NCBI GenBank assembly: GCA_007922225.1
Contig: ML679962.1
Location: 33,897,563-33,961,562 of the forward strand
Direction: 5' to 3'
DNA: 64,000 nt
Origin: Emydura subglobosa
Lineage: Eukaryota > Chordata > Testudines > Chelidae
Notes under the pieces: model-generated
What the model was told of the DNA's origin: nothing
Databases searched by the model: none
The model's input: only the letters and a program-made list of their open reading frames with translations
Shown: positions 23,101 through 35,100 of the stretch, piece by piece
Position numbering within the stretch: the stretch's first letter is position 1
Layout: each line of letters begins with the position of its first letter
Position numbers and translations under genes: made by a program

Positions 23101-26100
23101 CAACCCTCATCTATGATTCTTATATGGGCACATATGACCCCCCAACCCTGTCCTGATTTTTCAAACTTGCTGTCTGGTCACCCGCCTGCGACCTGAAGAA
23201 GAGCTCTGCGTGAGCTCAAAAGCTTCTGTCTCACCAACAGAGCCGGTCCCATACAACATATTACCTTGCCCACCTGGCCTCTCCGTTTGCAGCCGGCAGG
23301 GTCACCCTATTGCCTGGGCAATGGACAGGCACATTTGTACCCTGCAATGTAGACAGTCAGCCCCTCCCTCTCAGTTACATTTCCCCCCCTGGTTTTCTCT
23401 TGCAGAATGAGGTCTGTAATTTAAAAGCCCTACACAGGCCAGGCCCCACCACTGAAAGCACCGAGGGATTTCCAGGGGTAAAAGGGGGGAGTTTTGCCGT
23501 CTTACGACTGGCCGCTGGAGGAGTCCCCCCCAAAAACGACCCCCCCCCAGTGGAGGAAGGTTTTGGCATTCCACCTTAACAAGGGAAACGGAGCCTTACC
23601 CCCGCTAGGGAGGGAGCAGCCACGAGTCGGTGCCCGGCCCTGCACGCCCGCCGCGCTGCTCCGGCAGCCTGGCCCCGGGGGCTCCCCCGGCTCCGGACCG
23701 GGCTGCGGAGGGAGGGAGGGACCCTGGGGGGGCTGCGGGGCCGGAGGCTGCTGCTGCCGCTCCGCTGGAGGCCGGCTGGCCCCGGAGCTTTCCCAGCGCG
23801 GATCCGGTGCCGGGCGGAGACGATGGCCGAGGCGGGAGGCTCGGCGCGGTTCGCCAGGGACGCGGTAAGGGGCGCCGGGCGGCTGGTGCAGCGCCGGGCC
23901 GGTGGGATGCTCTAGCGCAAAGCTGCTGATGCGGAGCGGTGCTTTATTCCCTGCCTCCCCCCCCGGCCAGCTGGGAGCAGCGAGCCCTGCCTTTGCATGT
24001 CCTGCCGGCTTGCTGCACTGGGGGGGGGGCGGGAGTGGAAACAGCCCGGCCCGGGGGGAGGGATGGACGGATGGCAACCCAGGATCTCAGCAAAAAGGAT
24101 TTGCAGCGACGGCTTCTTCCTCCTGACATTTCTTTGCAGCCGTGTCTTTAGCGCTGAGGACAAATTAAAAAAAAAAACAACCTAGCCAAAGGTTGGCTGG
24201 GATTCCCAGGGAATACGGTGCATTCCTGGGGAAAGGCCTGGCCGAGAACCTGCCATCCTGCTGCATGTAACAGCCGCTGAGCTGTGCTGAACGGGCCAAG
24301 AGGGTGAAATAAAGCCATCCGAACAGTTTGTGGCTTTCTGTTGGCTTCAGGAGAAGCAGCAGCCCGGCGCAGCAGCGCTGGGGTTTTGTCCTTTGACTTT
24401 GCTCTCCAAGGAGAGAAGAAAGTCACAAACTTTGGAATCTGTATATTGATCCGTGTCCTGTGTCCAGAAACCAATTTACTGCTGGATTTTCCTTTTCCTC
24501 TTGCTCTGTTCTTCTCTTCCTGGGTGCACTGAAGTCGCAGTGAAGGGGGGAGAATATCCTTTGACGTTTAATTCCTAGAAAAGATGTTAAATGCTTTAGT
24601 GCAGAAAATTAAGTAGGTAGATAAAGGCCAGGTTCCTTCCAACCTATGAAATGTCCTAATTCAGTCACAAAATAATCTGCATTGAAGACAATAGTATGCT
24701 ACGCTTGCTACTACATTAGGAACATTATTAAAATATTAGCAGCTGGTTGATTTTCTTTATAATTGCACAGATTACTTTAAATTCTTTTCTAATGCCCACA
24801 TTATAGAGAGTACTAGAAGCTGGAGAGGGGAGTTGAGTATAAAGGATACATGAGTCTTTTTACCAGGTTTTATCGTGTGCAAATGATTCTCTTTAGTCTG
24901 ATATATGGTAGGACTTGGAAGTTCAACTGAGTTAAGACAGCCTTCTCTTTCAACTTTGTAGAACATAGGGTCTGAAAGTTCCCCACGTGTTCTTTCTCTG
25001 CAGTATTGTAGCGTGACACATTTTCTTGCCTTCAGTAATATTAGAGTTCAGTGCAAAGATACTGGCTAAGGTATAGAGAAGTGCAATGATTGTAAAGGGC
25101 AAGGGTTTGGGTTTTAGTCCCTTCATAAATGTTACCTTTGAATCATTATTAGAGTGGCTGGGTATTTTTGTTTTTATTTATTTTTATCTGTCATCTTTTC
25201 TCTTAAGTTAATACTACACAGAATATCTTTTGACTGGTGGCAGACTTAAAGTAAGGGTTTTTTTCCATACGTAATCCACACCAGATATTGACTTGCAAAA
25301 GGTACATGTCTTCTCATCAAATGTGTATCACCTTTTTGCTCTTCATAAAGTGGTGACCTTGATCTTACATTGATAAGATCACCTTTCATGCAGGAAAATC
25401 TCAAAGTGCTTTTTAAAAACAATAGGTATCATGTTTCCTACTCTGGAAATGCAGCTACCTCTGGGGTGAAACATGACAAGTGTTTAACAGCAAACAGATG
25501 CACATATATAAATATAGGATACAACATTATAATCTAGCACAGATTTATCCCAGTCTGTCACATCTGGTATACAGGCAAATTCCAATCTGATATAGTATTT
25601 TTAAATGCTACCTTGTATTATGATGCAATGCTGGGCACTATGTGAAATGTGAAAATGCTGGCACCTGGAAATGCCCAAAGGCAACTCACTGTACTTCATC
25701 CCAAAGAACTGCCCCACTTGGGAAAAATGTTTGACACCTTGTTGAAGAACTAACCCTAAGGCTATGTCTACTCTACAGCCTATGTTGGCAAAAACCTATG
25801 GCGCTCTGGCATGTGAATATTCCATCCCCCTAAGCGACATAGCTTTTGCTGCTCGCAGAGGTGGTTTTTTTATGCTGAAAAGGAGTCAGCATAGAGAATC
25901 TTCACCAGAGGTGCTTCAGCGGCACATGACCTAAGAGCCATCACAGAAAAATCTAGGACCATCAACTCTGATTGTATCTCAGCTACTGGCCTACCCCCAT
26001 GGAACAATGGGTTTTCCACACAGCAGCCTGGAGAGGGGGGGGAAGAGGAGCAGCATAACTGATTTGTAGTTTCGCTCTCTGGGTAAATGGCTCAGAGACA

Positions 26101-29100
26101 AGATTCCTATTTAAGAGAAGGATTCTATTCTGTCCAGGAGAGAGGGGACGGGTCATTGTCACACCTAGAAAGAGTTACAGGTAGCGGTGCTGGAACAATT
26201 TTTATAGTGGGGGTGCTGAGAGCCATTGAACCAAGCTGTAAGCCCTGTATATGATGGGAATCATTTCAAGTCAGGGAGTGCGGCAGCACCCCTAGTTTCA
26301 GCACCTACGGTTGCAGGAGGGACTCTTCCCAGCCTGAAATGCTGAAAACCTCAGCCTTGCAGGGAGGGTGCATTTCAGGACTTCGGTTGTTTTCAGAGGT
26401 CTGTAACTCCCTAGTGCTTTAAGAGTAAAGTCACCCAGGTTAAGAAATTCCTTTGTTCAAGCATATGTTCCTTGCTATCCTGACATCTTGTCCTTAAAGG
26501 GTTTAAAGTAGAAGTCCCACAGTCTAGATGGAGCCCTGGGTGAGCACGTGTAAGAGACTGGGGGCTTGGGCCTTGATTCTGGGGTTTAGCGCAGCTGAGC
26601 ATCAGCACCCCCTGTCCCAAGGAAGGGCATCAGACAGAAGGTCTGAGCCCAGGAGAGTGCCTGAGAGAACTACAGCTAGAAACAGTGCTTAAATTGTACC
26701 CAGGCCCAGCTGACCTGGGAGCACGTGGGAGCCACGATTGGGTCCACTCTCAACAGACTGTTGACTGCAGAGGGGCACTGGGCCAGATTTAACATCAGAG
26801 TTTAACACAGCAGCTGTCGGAAAGCTTCCCTGTTTGCCCCGAGATAAATTTGGGGGCAGCAGCAATGAGATTTGCCAGAACTACCACATTTGGAAGTGGC
26901 TGTGGGTCTGATCCATGCACCTGTTCATATTATTTTGAGCCATTGGGTGCATGATTTGGGAAGAATATCGTGGGGAGGAATATAGGCTGTACCTGTCCAT
27001 TCTTATCTGGCTGTATCCCCTTGATGACTTGGGATCTCCTTGGTGGCTTCTGCTGCCCCTGGCCTGTCTTCAGAGGCATGTCAGCTGTTGAAATTGCTAT
27101 GCTGTGAGGTGAGATTAACACATAAACAGTCAAGTGGTTTTAAGGCTGAGTGGTAAATGAGGGAATTCCATGTGATAGGACGGTAGCGTGCATGCTCTGC
27201 CAGGAGTAGATAAGCAGATGGGCCTCATATGGGGGACACCCAATGCAGACTCTCCTTGTAGGTATCTGGTTGCAAATGGTTCACTCCACCTCCTGAGTTC
27301 ATGGGGCAGGCCAATCTAGCAAGCAGGAGAACTGCCGTGTGACCGACCATGTGGCTTGCAACGAATGTCCAATCACCTCACAATTTATATATTTTCAGGG
27401 AGAACCAGGCAGCAGGAAATACTTGAAACAAACCCCTGCGTGAAGCTCTGGTTTGGGAGAAAATAAAAAAAAAAAAAAAAAAAAAAAGAACATAATCTGG
27501 AGTATTGCGCAGTTTTAAATCAGAGGTTTCCTGCTCTTCCAATTAACCCTACTCTTGGCAAAAGAAAAATGAGGGGCCTGCTCTTTGTTTCTGACCCTTT
27601 GAGGATGGTTGCGTTCCTGCTCAGCAACCTGGCTGAAGTTCACACACAATGGTACGACACAGAATGGGTCCGTGGTACTGTAACTGTAGATGGAGCCCTG
27701 CCAAACGTGGCATGTCACTTCCTCCGAGGGTTGTTTTGAGATGCTCGGATGAAATGCCAGGCTTTGCTTGGGTCCATGAAAACCTGGGTGATGCTGCTTT
27801 CATTACATTAGTACGATGTCAAAGACCTCCGCTCTCTCCCAGAACACCCACCTTTCTCCGGGCCTACCTTGTGCTCTCTTTTGGGTGAGAGCTTATGGGT
27901 GGCAACGCCCCTCTGGATGATGCTGGTGCTTTGCAGAGGAATGAGCTTCTTGCCAGACCTTCCCACCGCCAGTTTCACAGCCTCAGTCCTATCAACTTGT
28001 GGCAGCCGGCCCTATAGCTGCTGGCTACACAGGACTTGATCTTAGTCTAGGGTCTGACACCGCCCCTTCCCCTCCACCCTGCCACGATGCACCACTGTGC
28101 TGGAGAATGTTGACTGACACCTGTATTTAATTCTTGCCAATAACGAATACGCTCCTCCCTCCCCCACCCATTCTGGGGACTCCCTCGCGCTGCCGTGCAT
28201 CGTGGGGCTCATCAGACCCGAGAAAGACATAAAGGGCCAGTTGAGCCAACCCTGGGACCACCGGGAGTGGCATTTAGAGTCCCACTGGTGGCCACGTACG
28301 GGGTGGATAGGCAGCCTGCTTCTCTGGACCATGTGATAGTGGGTTTGCCTTCCCTGACAACCCAGGGGGAGAAGGTGGAGCGCTTGAGCCAGCCTGATTG
28401 CCCAGAAATAGGAGGAGGCGTGTGTGCCAGCCTCCTCGCTGGGAGAGCGAACTGCTCCCAGCCCGTTTGCCAAAGGGAGATTCTGGGCCTGTTGCAGACA
28501 GGCAGTAATGGCCAATCTTGGAAGCAGGGTTGCGAAGCTTTCTATGGCCTGGTTAGATTGGTGACAAGCCCACGTGCAGGTTTGGCCTGGTTGGAGGTCT
28601 CCTTGTGCGAGGTTCACAGAGCTCTAGGCTGAGAAGTGTGTCTGGTGCCGGCAAGCGTGGTATTACAAACATTTACTATCAAAGCAATAGCGTACAAACG
28701 CTGGAGAGGCAAAGGCAGGCGTCCGGGCTTTGAATCCGAGACAGCAGTTTCACTAGCCATTTAGGGTTTTGCTCTTGCTGTCAGAGCCAAATCTTGAGCT
28801 CTGGCAAAAATCCCGTTGAATGGGACTGGGAGTTAACACAATTGTGTTCATTTAATTTTTCACTCCCATTTAAAATAGCTTCAGGTTAATACAGTCCATT
28901 GATGTGACTCTTATGATCCTAAAGTGCACTGACCATTTCTAAGAGGAGCTTAGAAACATAGGACGTAATCCACAACCAGACTTTTTAAATTTTTAATAAG
29001 AAAAACATACGAATGGCCATATTGGCTCAGACTAATGGTCCATCCTGTGGCCAGTGCCAGGTGCTTCTGAGTGAATGAACAGACCAGGACGATTATTGAG

Positions 29101-32100
29101 TGATTTGTCTCCTGTCGTCCATTCCCAGCTTCTGGCACTCAGAGGTTTAGGGAGCATGGAATGACATCCTTGATCCTTTTGGAAAATAGCCACTGATGGA
29201 CCCATCCTACATAAACTCATGTAATTCTGTTTTGAACCCAGTTATACTTTTGGCCTTCACAACACCCCCTGGCAAGGAGTTCCACAGGTTGACTGTGTCT
29301 TGTCTGAAGAAGTACTTCCTTATGTGTGTTTTAAACTGCTGCCTATTAATTTAATTGGGTGGCCCCTCGTTTTTGTGTTATGTAAAGGGGTAAATAGCAC
29401 TTTCTTATTCACTTTCCCCACACCAGTCATGATTTTATAGACCTCTATCATATCCCCCCCCTCAGTCGCCTCTTTTCTAAAATTAACTGTCCCAGTATTT
29501 TTAATCTCTCCTCATATAGAAGCTGTTCCATATCCCTAACCATTTTTGTTGCCCTTCTCTCCACCTTTTCCAATTCTGATACATCTTTTTGAACTGGGGA
29601 GACCAGAACTGCACTCATTGTTCCAGGTGTGGGTGTACCATGGATTTATATAGTGGCATTAGGATATTTTTTGTCTTCCTAACTATCCCTTTTCTAATGG
29701 TTCCTAACATTCTTGTAGCTTTTTTGACTGCTGCTGCACGTTGAACAAATGCAACTGGGTCTTGCTCAAATTTTCACCAGTTGAATGCCCATGTTGATCC
29801 TCTGCCATGTTTTCCTGCAGGCCTCCTTCCCTGGGAACCTGCAGTTAGTGATGGTTCTACGTCCCACTGGGTTTTTCCAGCGCACTTTCACCGACATCGG
29901 ATTTCGCTTTAGTCAGGAGGATTTTCTACTCAAATTACCGGTATGAATATATCCGCTGTGCATTGTGCTCATGTAACCCTAAATACCGATTTGGTCCCAG
30001 TCTGCTGTGTCCATGCCATGTCCTCACGCCGTGCCTGGTCACGAAAAGTAAATGGCGCTTTTCTTTTTAATAATGCAGTATTTCAAACAGAGCTCTGTGC
30101 TGCAGCTTTTTCAGGTGCATTGCGTTTTCCTGCTGTGGGATGCTGTGAATAAAATGTACATGGGCACGTCTTCCTTTGGAAGAGAATTTGGTCGATGTTT
30201 GAAGGTAACGGATTGGCAGCCATGTTGTGTAAAGTTTGCCATCTGCAGTGGCAGTATAGGCTAAGCTACATTCATAAACGACAACTAAATTCCACTCATG
30301 AAAAAGATCAATTTCAGCATCATGTCAAAATCCCTGGTTTGCATATTTCAATGTGAAACTGGCCAAATACAGTGGGAATTCTAAAACAAATTTCCACATG
30401 AAATTTAAGCCCCTTCTCTCCCCCCAATCGCATCACTGCTGTTTACCTGTCCCTGACCCTCCAGTTGGATCCATGTGGAGGGTCCGTGAAGCCCTGCATT
30501 CAGGATCTGTATGGTACCTCACTGTGGTGTTGCTGGGGTTTACCTGTTTGGATCCTACTGCAGAATCTCAGGGCCTTTGTAAGTATGCAGTTCCTCTTTT
30601 AGGGCCTGATCCTATGCAGACTGACACGTGCTCAGCTGCACATCATGTTACTAGCTCCATTGACATCTATGAGACTGCTCGCTGTGCACAGAATTAAATG
30701 TCGGCATGAGTTTTTACAGGATTGCTGCCTCATTCTGTGTTTTTTCCAGCACCTACAGGGCCCTGATTCAGACTGGGGCTTGTATGTGCTACTGAAATAT
30801 AAATAATAACAAGACACAGATTATCTGGAGTTCAAAGGAGTTGTCTTGTAACTAAATAGTTTAGGAAAAATCCTAATATCCAAAAGTCTGGTCAGGTAAG
30901 TGAAATCTAATCACTTCTGCCTACCCAACAAGCTACTGATCTACATACTGGAAATCTGGGTGTGTTACTAATTTGTCCATCCAACCAGGACTGAAAATGG
31001 AGAATATTCTGTCCCTGAAATGTCACGGAAAGGCAGAAGAAATGGTCTACGTGCCACACAGACTACTGCTTTGCAAAGTCCTTCCTCTGGGTTTACCGGT
31101 CTGCTTGTGCTCAACACTGAACTTTGGTGGATGGCAGCTGGCTAACTATGTATGGCTCATAAAAAATTGGGTTGACTCCTTTTAAGTCAACAAAAGTGGA
31201 ATATCTGTATATTATAAAATAAGTGTAGATGTGTTATAGCCTGCAATTGATAAATGCAAAGTTGACCTCAGATATATGTAAAATGAAGGTGTGTTGTAGA
31301 GAAACAATCAAAGCAAAAGCCAGTTTTGTAACTACAGTAAGACCTCGATTTTAAGAATACCAATCTAACGAACGACCAGTTTTTTATGAACCATTTTTCC
31401 TGACGTAAAAATAAATAATCACGCAATGAAAGTGGTGTCAGTGAAGAGTAAATCAACATCCTTTCACATTCGGATGTCTTCAGTGCACTGGAAATTGCTT
31501 TGCAGTGGTTTGAAAGATGAGGAAAAAATTGGATGCAGCGTACTACGCTGCAACGTATGCACCGTATCTACTGTGATTTTGAGATGTTCGGTTTATGAAA
31601 CTCTTCAATCCCCCAACTGGTTTGTAAAATACGGATTCTACAGCACATGAAATATTGCAGGCTCGGGTTGCATATTAATCGCGAAAGAGCTATGATTAAT
31701 CAGTTAATGGTGTTTCTTCCTCCTAGGTGGTTATGCTGAGCTCAGTCAGTGATCTCTTGATGTATATTGATGAACAGCAGTTAACCCCGGAGTTCGGAGG
31801 CACGTTGGAATACCACCATAGCGAATGGGTTATCTTCAGAACCGTATGTAGCGCGGCTTGCATGGTGTTACTTTGAGTAAAGCATAGTGCAAGTAGGGCC
31901 CGATTCTACAAAGTGCTGAGAGCTGCAGCTCCCACTATACACCTCCTGGGAGATGATGAGCACCCTCACTTCCCTAGTTAGTGCGCTGCCGGAGCAAGCC
32001 CTTTGTGTAGCTCAACTTATTGGCAGTACTTAGAGGGATCTGAGAAAAATGGGGACTGTCTATCTTTGCGTTCTCACATACCTGTCCCCACCCCACATCC

Positions 32101-35100
32101 ATCCACCACCCCGCCTCACCTCTGCTCTTCCGGCAGCTGAAGGGTTTTTCACCCCCTTCTTCCAAGCCAGCAGGGTCCCCTCTGCCCCTTCCCAGGAAGG
32201 GAGAGGAACTATCCCCCATCACAAGAGGGGAGAGGAGAGAGCTGATTGGCTGGTCTTCCCCAGGAGGTAAGCAAGTGAGGAAAACAGCCAGTCAGAGAGA
32301 GTTTCCCCGCCCCAGGCTATACTACACATATGTGCCCCTCAGTGACCCGGCTGGCTTCTTAACATTGTCATTTCCCAGGTATTTGATGCCGCACTCTTCA
32401 AGCGTTGCTCATTGGCTAGGATTTTCAGAGGAATCTAGGGGAAGTAGGCACCCAAACCCCACTGAATTTCTGTGGGAGTGGGGCAACTAACTTCCTTAGG
32501 CCCCTCATCACTTTAAAATCGTTTTAAAGTTCTCTTCACAGCAGATGCAAAGACCATCTCCTTTGTCACTGTGGTTTAAAATAACAAACGTGGTGCGTTT
32601 TTCTTACAGTGGTTAAATAACGGTGTTCGTTACTTGCACCTGCTACTGTTTTGCATTGCCACGTTTGTATGGCTCTGGGCTCCATGATTTCTCTGAGCAA
32701 TATCCTGCCATAATTTCCCATGCAACACCCTCTGATTTCAATGGACTCTCTGCTCACAGAGCTGTGGTGGCTGTTCCGCTCATTATTATCCAGACCACTG
32801 AAAACACTAACGAAAACTCGATGAAATATTGCTTACGGCTATAGTCCTGTAACGAACTCCACAAGGGCAGACCTCTGTATCTGCAAGGAGCTCATTGCCG
32901 GGTTGGCGCCAAAAGCATATCTTTCAAGTTCTGAGCCTGGCATGAAGAATGACCGAGAGCGTGTTATAAACACCTTTTCGCTTAATAGTAGAACACACTG
33001 AGCATAATTTAAAAACCGAGAGTGAGGAAATGGTGAGAGAAACGAAAACATGTTTAATATTTCTGCTTGTTATGAAATTCACCAACAATAGAAAGTGAGC
33101 ACTGTACACTTTGTATTCGGTGTTGTGACTGAAATTGTTATATTTGAAAATGTAGAAATTGTTATATTTGAAAATGTAGAAAATATCCAAAAATATTTAA
33201 ATAAATGGTATTCTGTTGTTCTTTAACAGCACAATGAAAGTGCAATTAATCATGACTATTATTTAATCTCATGATTAATCACAATTAATTTTTTTAAATC
33301 ATTTGACAGCCCTAATTAAAATACATTAACCTCCGAGCTACTTAGACGCTAATGGCAAAACTCCCATTAACTCTAATGGGAACAGGATTTGGACTGGGGT
33401 GTTCAGATGAGCTTAAAGGAGTTAATTGCCTGCCTCTCCACTGAAGTTTAATAGGTTGGGTGTACCTAACTCCCTTAGGCTCATTTGAAAATCTCAGCGC
33501 TGGCCCTTAATATATTTTTGATGAGCTCTTATAATATCCCGAGTACTGAACTGATGAAATAATTGTCTTCCACCAGGCTATAGAGAGTTTTGCACTAACA
33601 GTAAAGGAAATTGCACAGATGTTACAATCTTTTGGTACAGAGCTGGCAGAAACAGAACTACCAGATGACGTGTATTCAATTGAGCGCATCCTGGCTTTGC
33701 GTACAGAAAAGTATTGTCAGCTCAAGGTATGCTACTCAGAAACTCAGCTCTCTAGTAAGACAGTCGCCTACTGCAAGGTAGGACTTTTGTGGTTTGATTG
33801 ACTGTTTGTTTTCTCTCTCTCACTCCCTCTTCCCCCATAGGCATATGTGTATGTTATGGCTATTTCTGTATGTTTACATCTATATTTGCCTTTCACTCAT
33901 TGAAACAGTTATCATGCCAACATCCAGGAAACTCTCTGCCCCCAGCCGCTTATTTGGTAGCCGTGTAGGTGTCAGAGCTCCAGAAAAAAGCAAAAGCTTG
34001 CCCATTCTTGTGTGCATTGTGCTCTTTTCCTACAACATGTCTTCCAAGGAAGAACTCTGGAAGGCTTTGTCAACTCCAGGCGCAATGCTTTCCTTACAGA
34101 TCGGCTTGTTAGTACCCACATTTGGCATATGAAGTGTGAATAGCATGTCAGTGTCCCACTGATATCAATGGGAGTTCTGCATATATAAGGAGAACAGAAA
34201 AGTGTGGTAGATTTGAACAGATCATTTTACCCCAGAGCTCCATGCATCTTATGAATGTAACTTCACATTCACTGAATGTAAAAAGATCCTATGAGGCAAA
34301 TTCTCCTGTCTCAGTGCAGCCCCAGTGATTTCACGAAGGGTGTACTGGTTTGAGAGGAGATGGGGAATGGATAGGTGTAAATATATTGAGAGAATTCACG
34401 ATGGATTTTGTTACCCATGACATGAGCCTTATCTGAATGTGAACCCCCTTGTTTTATATAAATCAACACTTGTTTCTTTAATCTTTCTCACTCCTTTTCC
34501 CATTTACACAGGGTCAGAGGTGCCCACGATTCTTTGCCACCCCTTTTATAGCACGGGTTTGTAGGTCTCGGACTCCAGTTGTAAGGTTTCTCGGTTCTCC
34601 TCCAGGGCGTCCCCTTTGGGAGCAGCAAGGAACTGGTGGGACAGTCAGTCGTCCTGGTTCATGGCCGAGACACAGGGCATGTGGTAGCTCCAGCTTCTTG
34701 CATGGGAGCTGAGCCAAACACGCAGTAAATAGTTCACTCCCCTTGGGTGTGAGCTGAGCAACATACAGTCAATAGCTCAGGCGTCTTGGCCTAGGGGTTC
34801 ATGCTCGTTCAGCCCCCAAGTGCGGGGTGGGATAAGGGAACCCGGCCCACCCTACTCTACTGAGTCCCAGCCTAGGGCCCTTGAAGCAATGGGTGATCTG
34901 TTGCTGGGTTGGCAGGGAAACATGAGGTCTCTGCCTTGCTTACTGGAAATGCAACTGGCCCAATGTCTCCTTTCCCTGGGCTGCATCCTACTGGCATCTG
35001 CTTGGGTTCCTCAGTCTCCTGGGGCCGTCGTTGCCTGCCATAGCCAGTCATGGGGTTCACAAGTGGCTCAGCTTCCTAGAGAGGCCGTCCTCCTCCTTCC

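Larger units (their letters stand above)
22332..23275. mobile_element. Outer element of a three-layer nested insertion
   Basis: The left part (22332-22463) has GTTATAGATCTGTTGGTCCC, ATCTTTTATTGAACCAATTT and CTGTTGGTGAGAGAGAGAC. After a 722-bp interruption the right part (23195-23275) has GAAGAAGAGCTCTGCGTGAG, CTCAAAAGCTTCTG and TCTCACCAACAGAG. This repeat is common in the window. Class not determined. Confidence 0.6.
24100..28990 (+). other. MCF2 intron between the CpG-island exon and exon 4 (left part)
   Basis: No coding exon recognised. It contains MITE-like pieces (25752-25870, 26181-26308) and an A run (27461-27487). Two overlapping long frames at 28042-28632 look non-coding. Confidence 0.5.

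Noticed and set aside
23502..24077. 191-codon minus-strand and other long frames in the CpG island
   Set aside because: They are proline/glycine/alanine-rich shadows of high GC content around the MCF2 first exon.
28042..28632. Overlapping long open frames on both strands (191 codons minus, 145 codons plus)
   Set aside because: GC-rich DNA with few stops. The translations are low-complexity without any recognisable domain, and there is no splice or promoter context. Probably an old repeat or chance.
33794..34132. 112-codon plus-strand frame as an extra exon after exon 6
   Set aside because: The frame has no domain, and exon 6 joins exon 7 in perfect phase without it.
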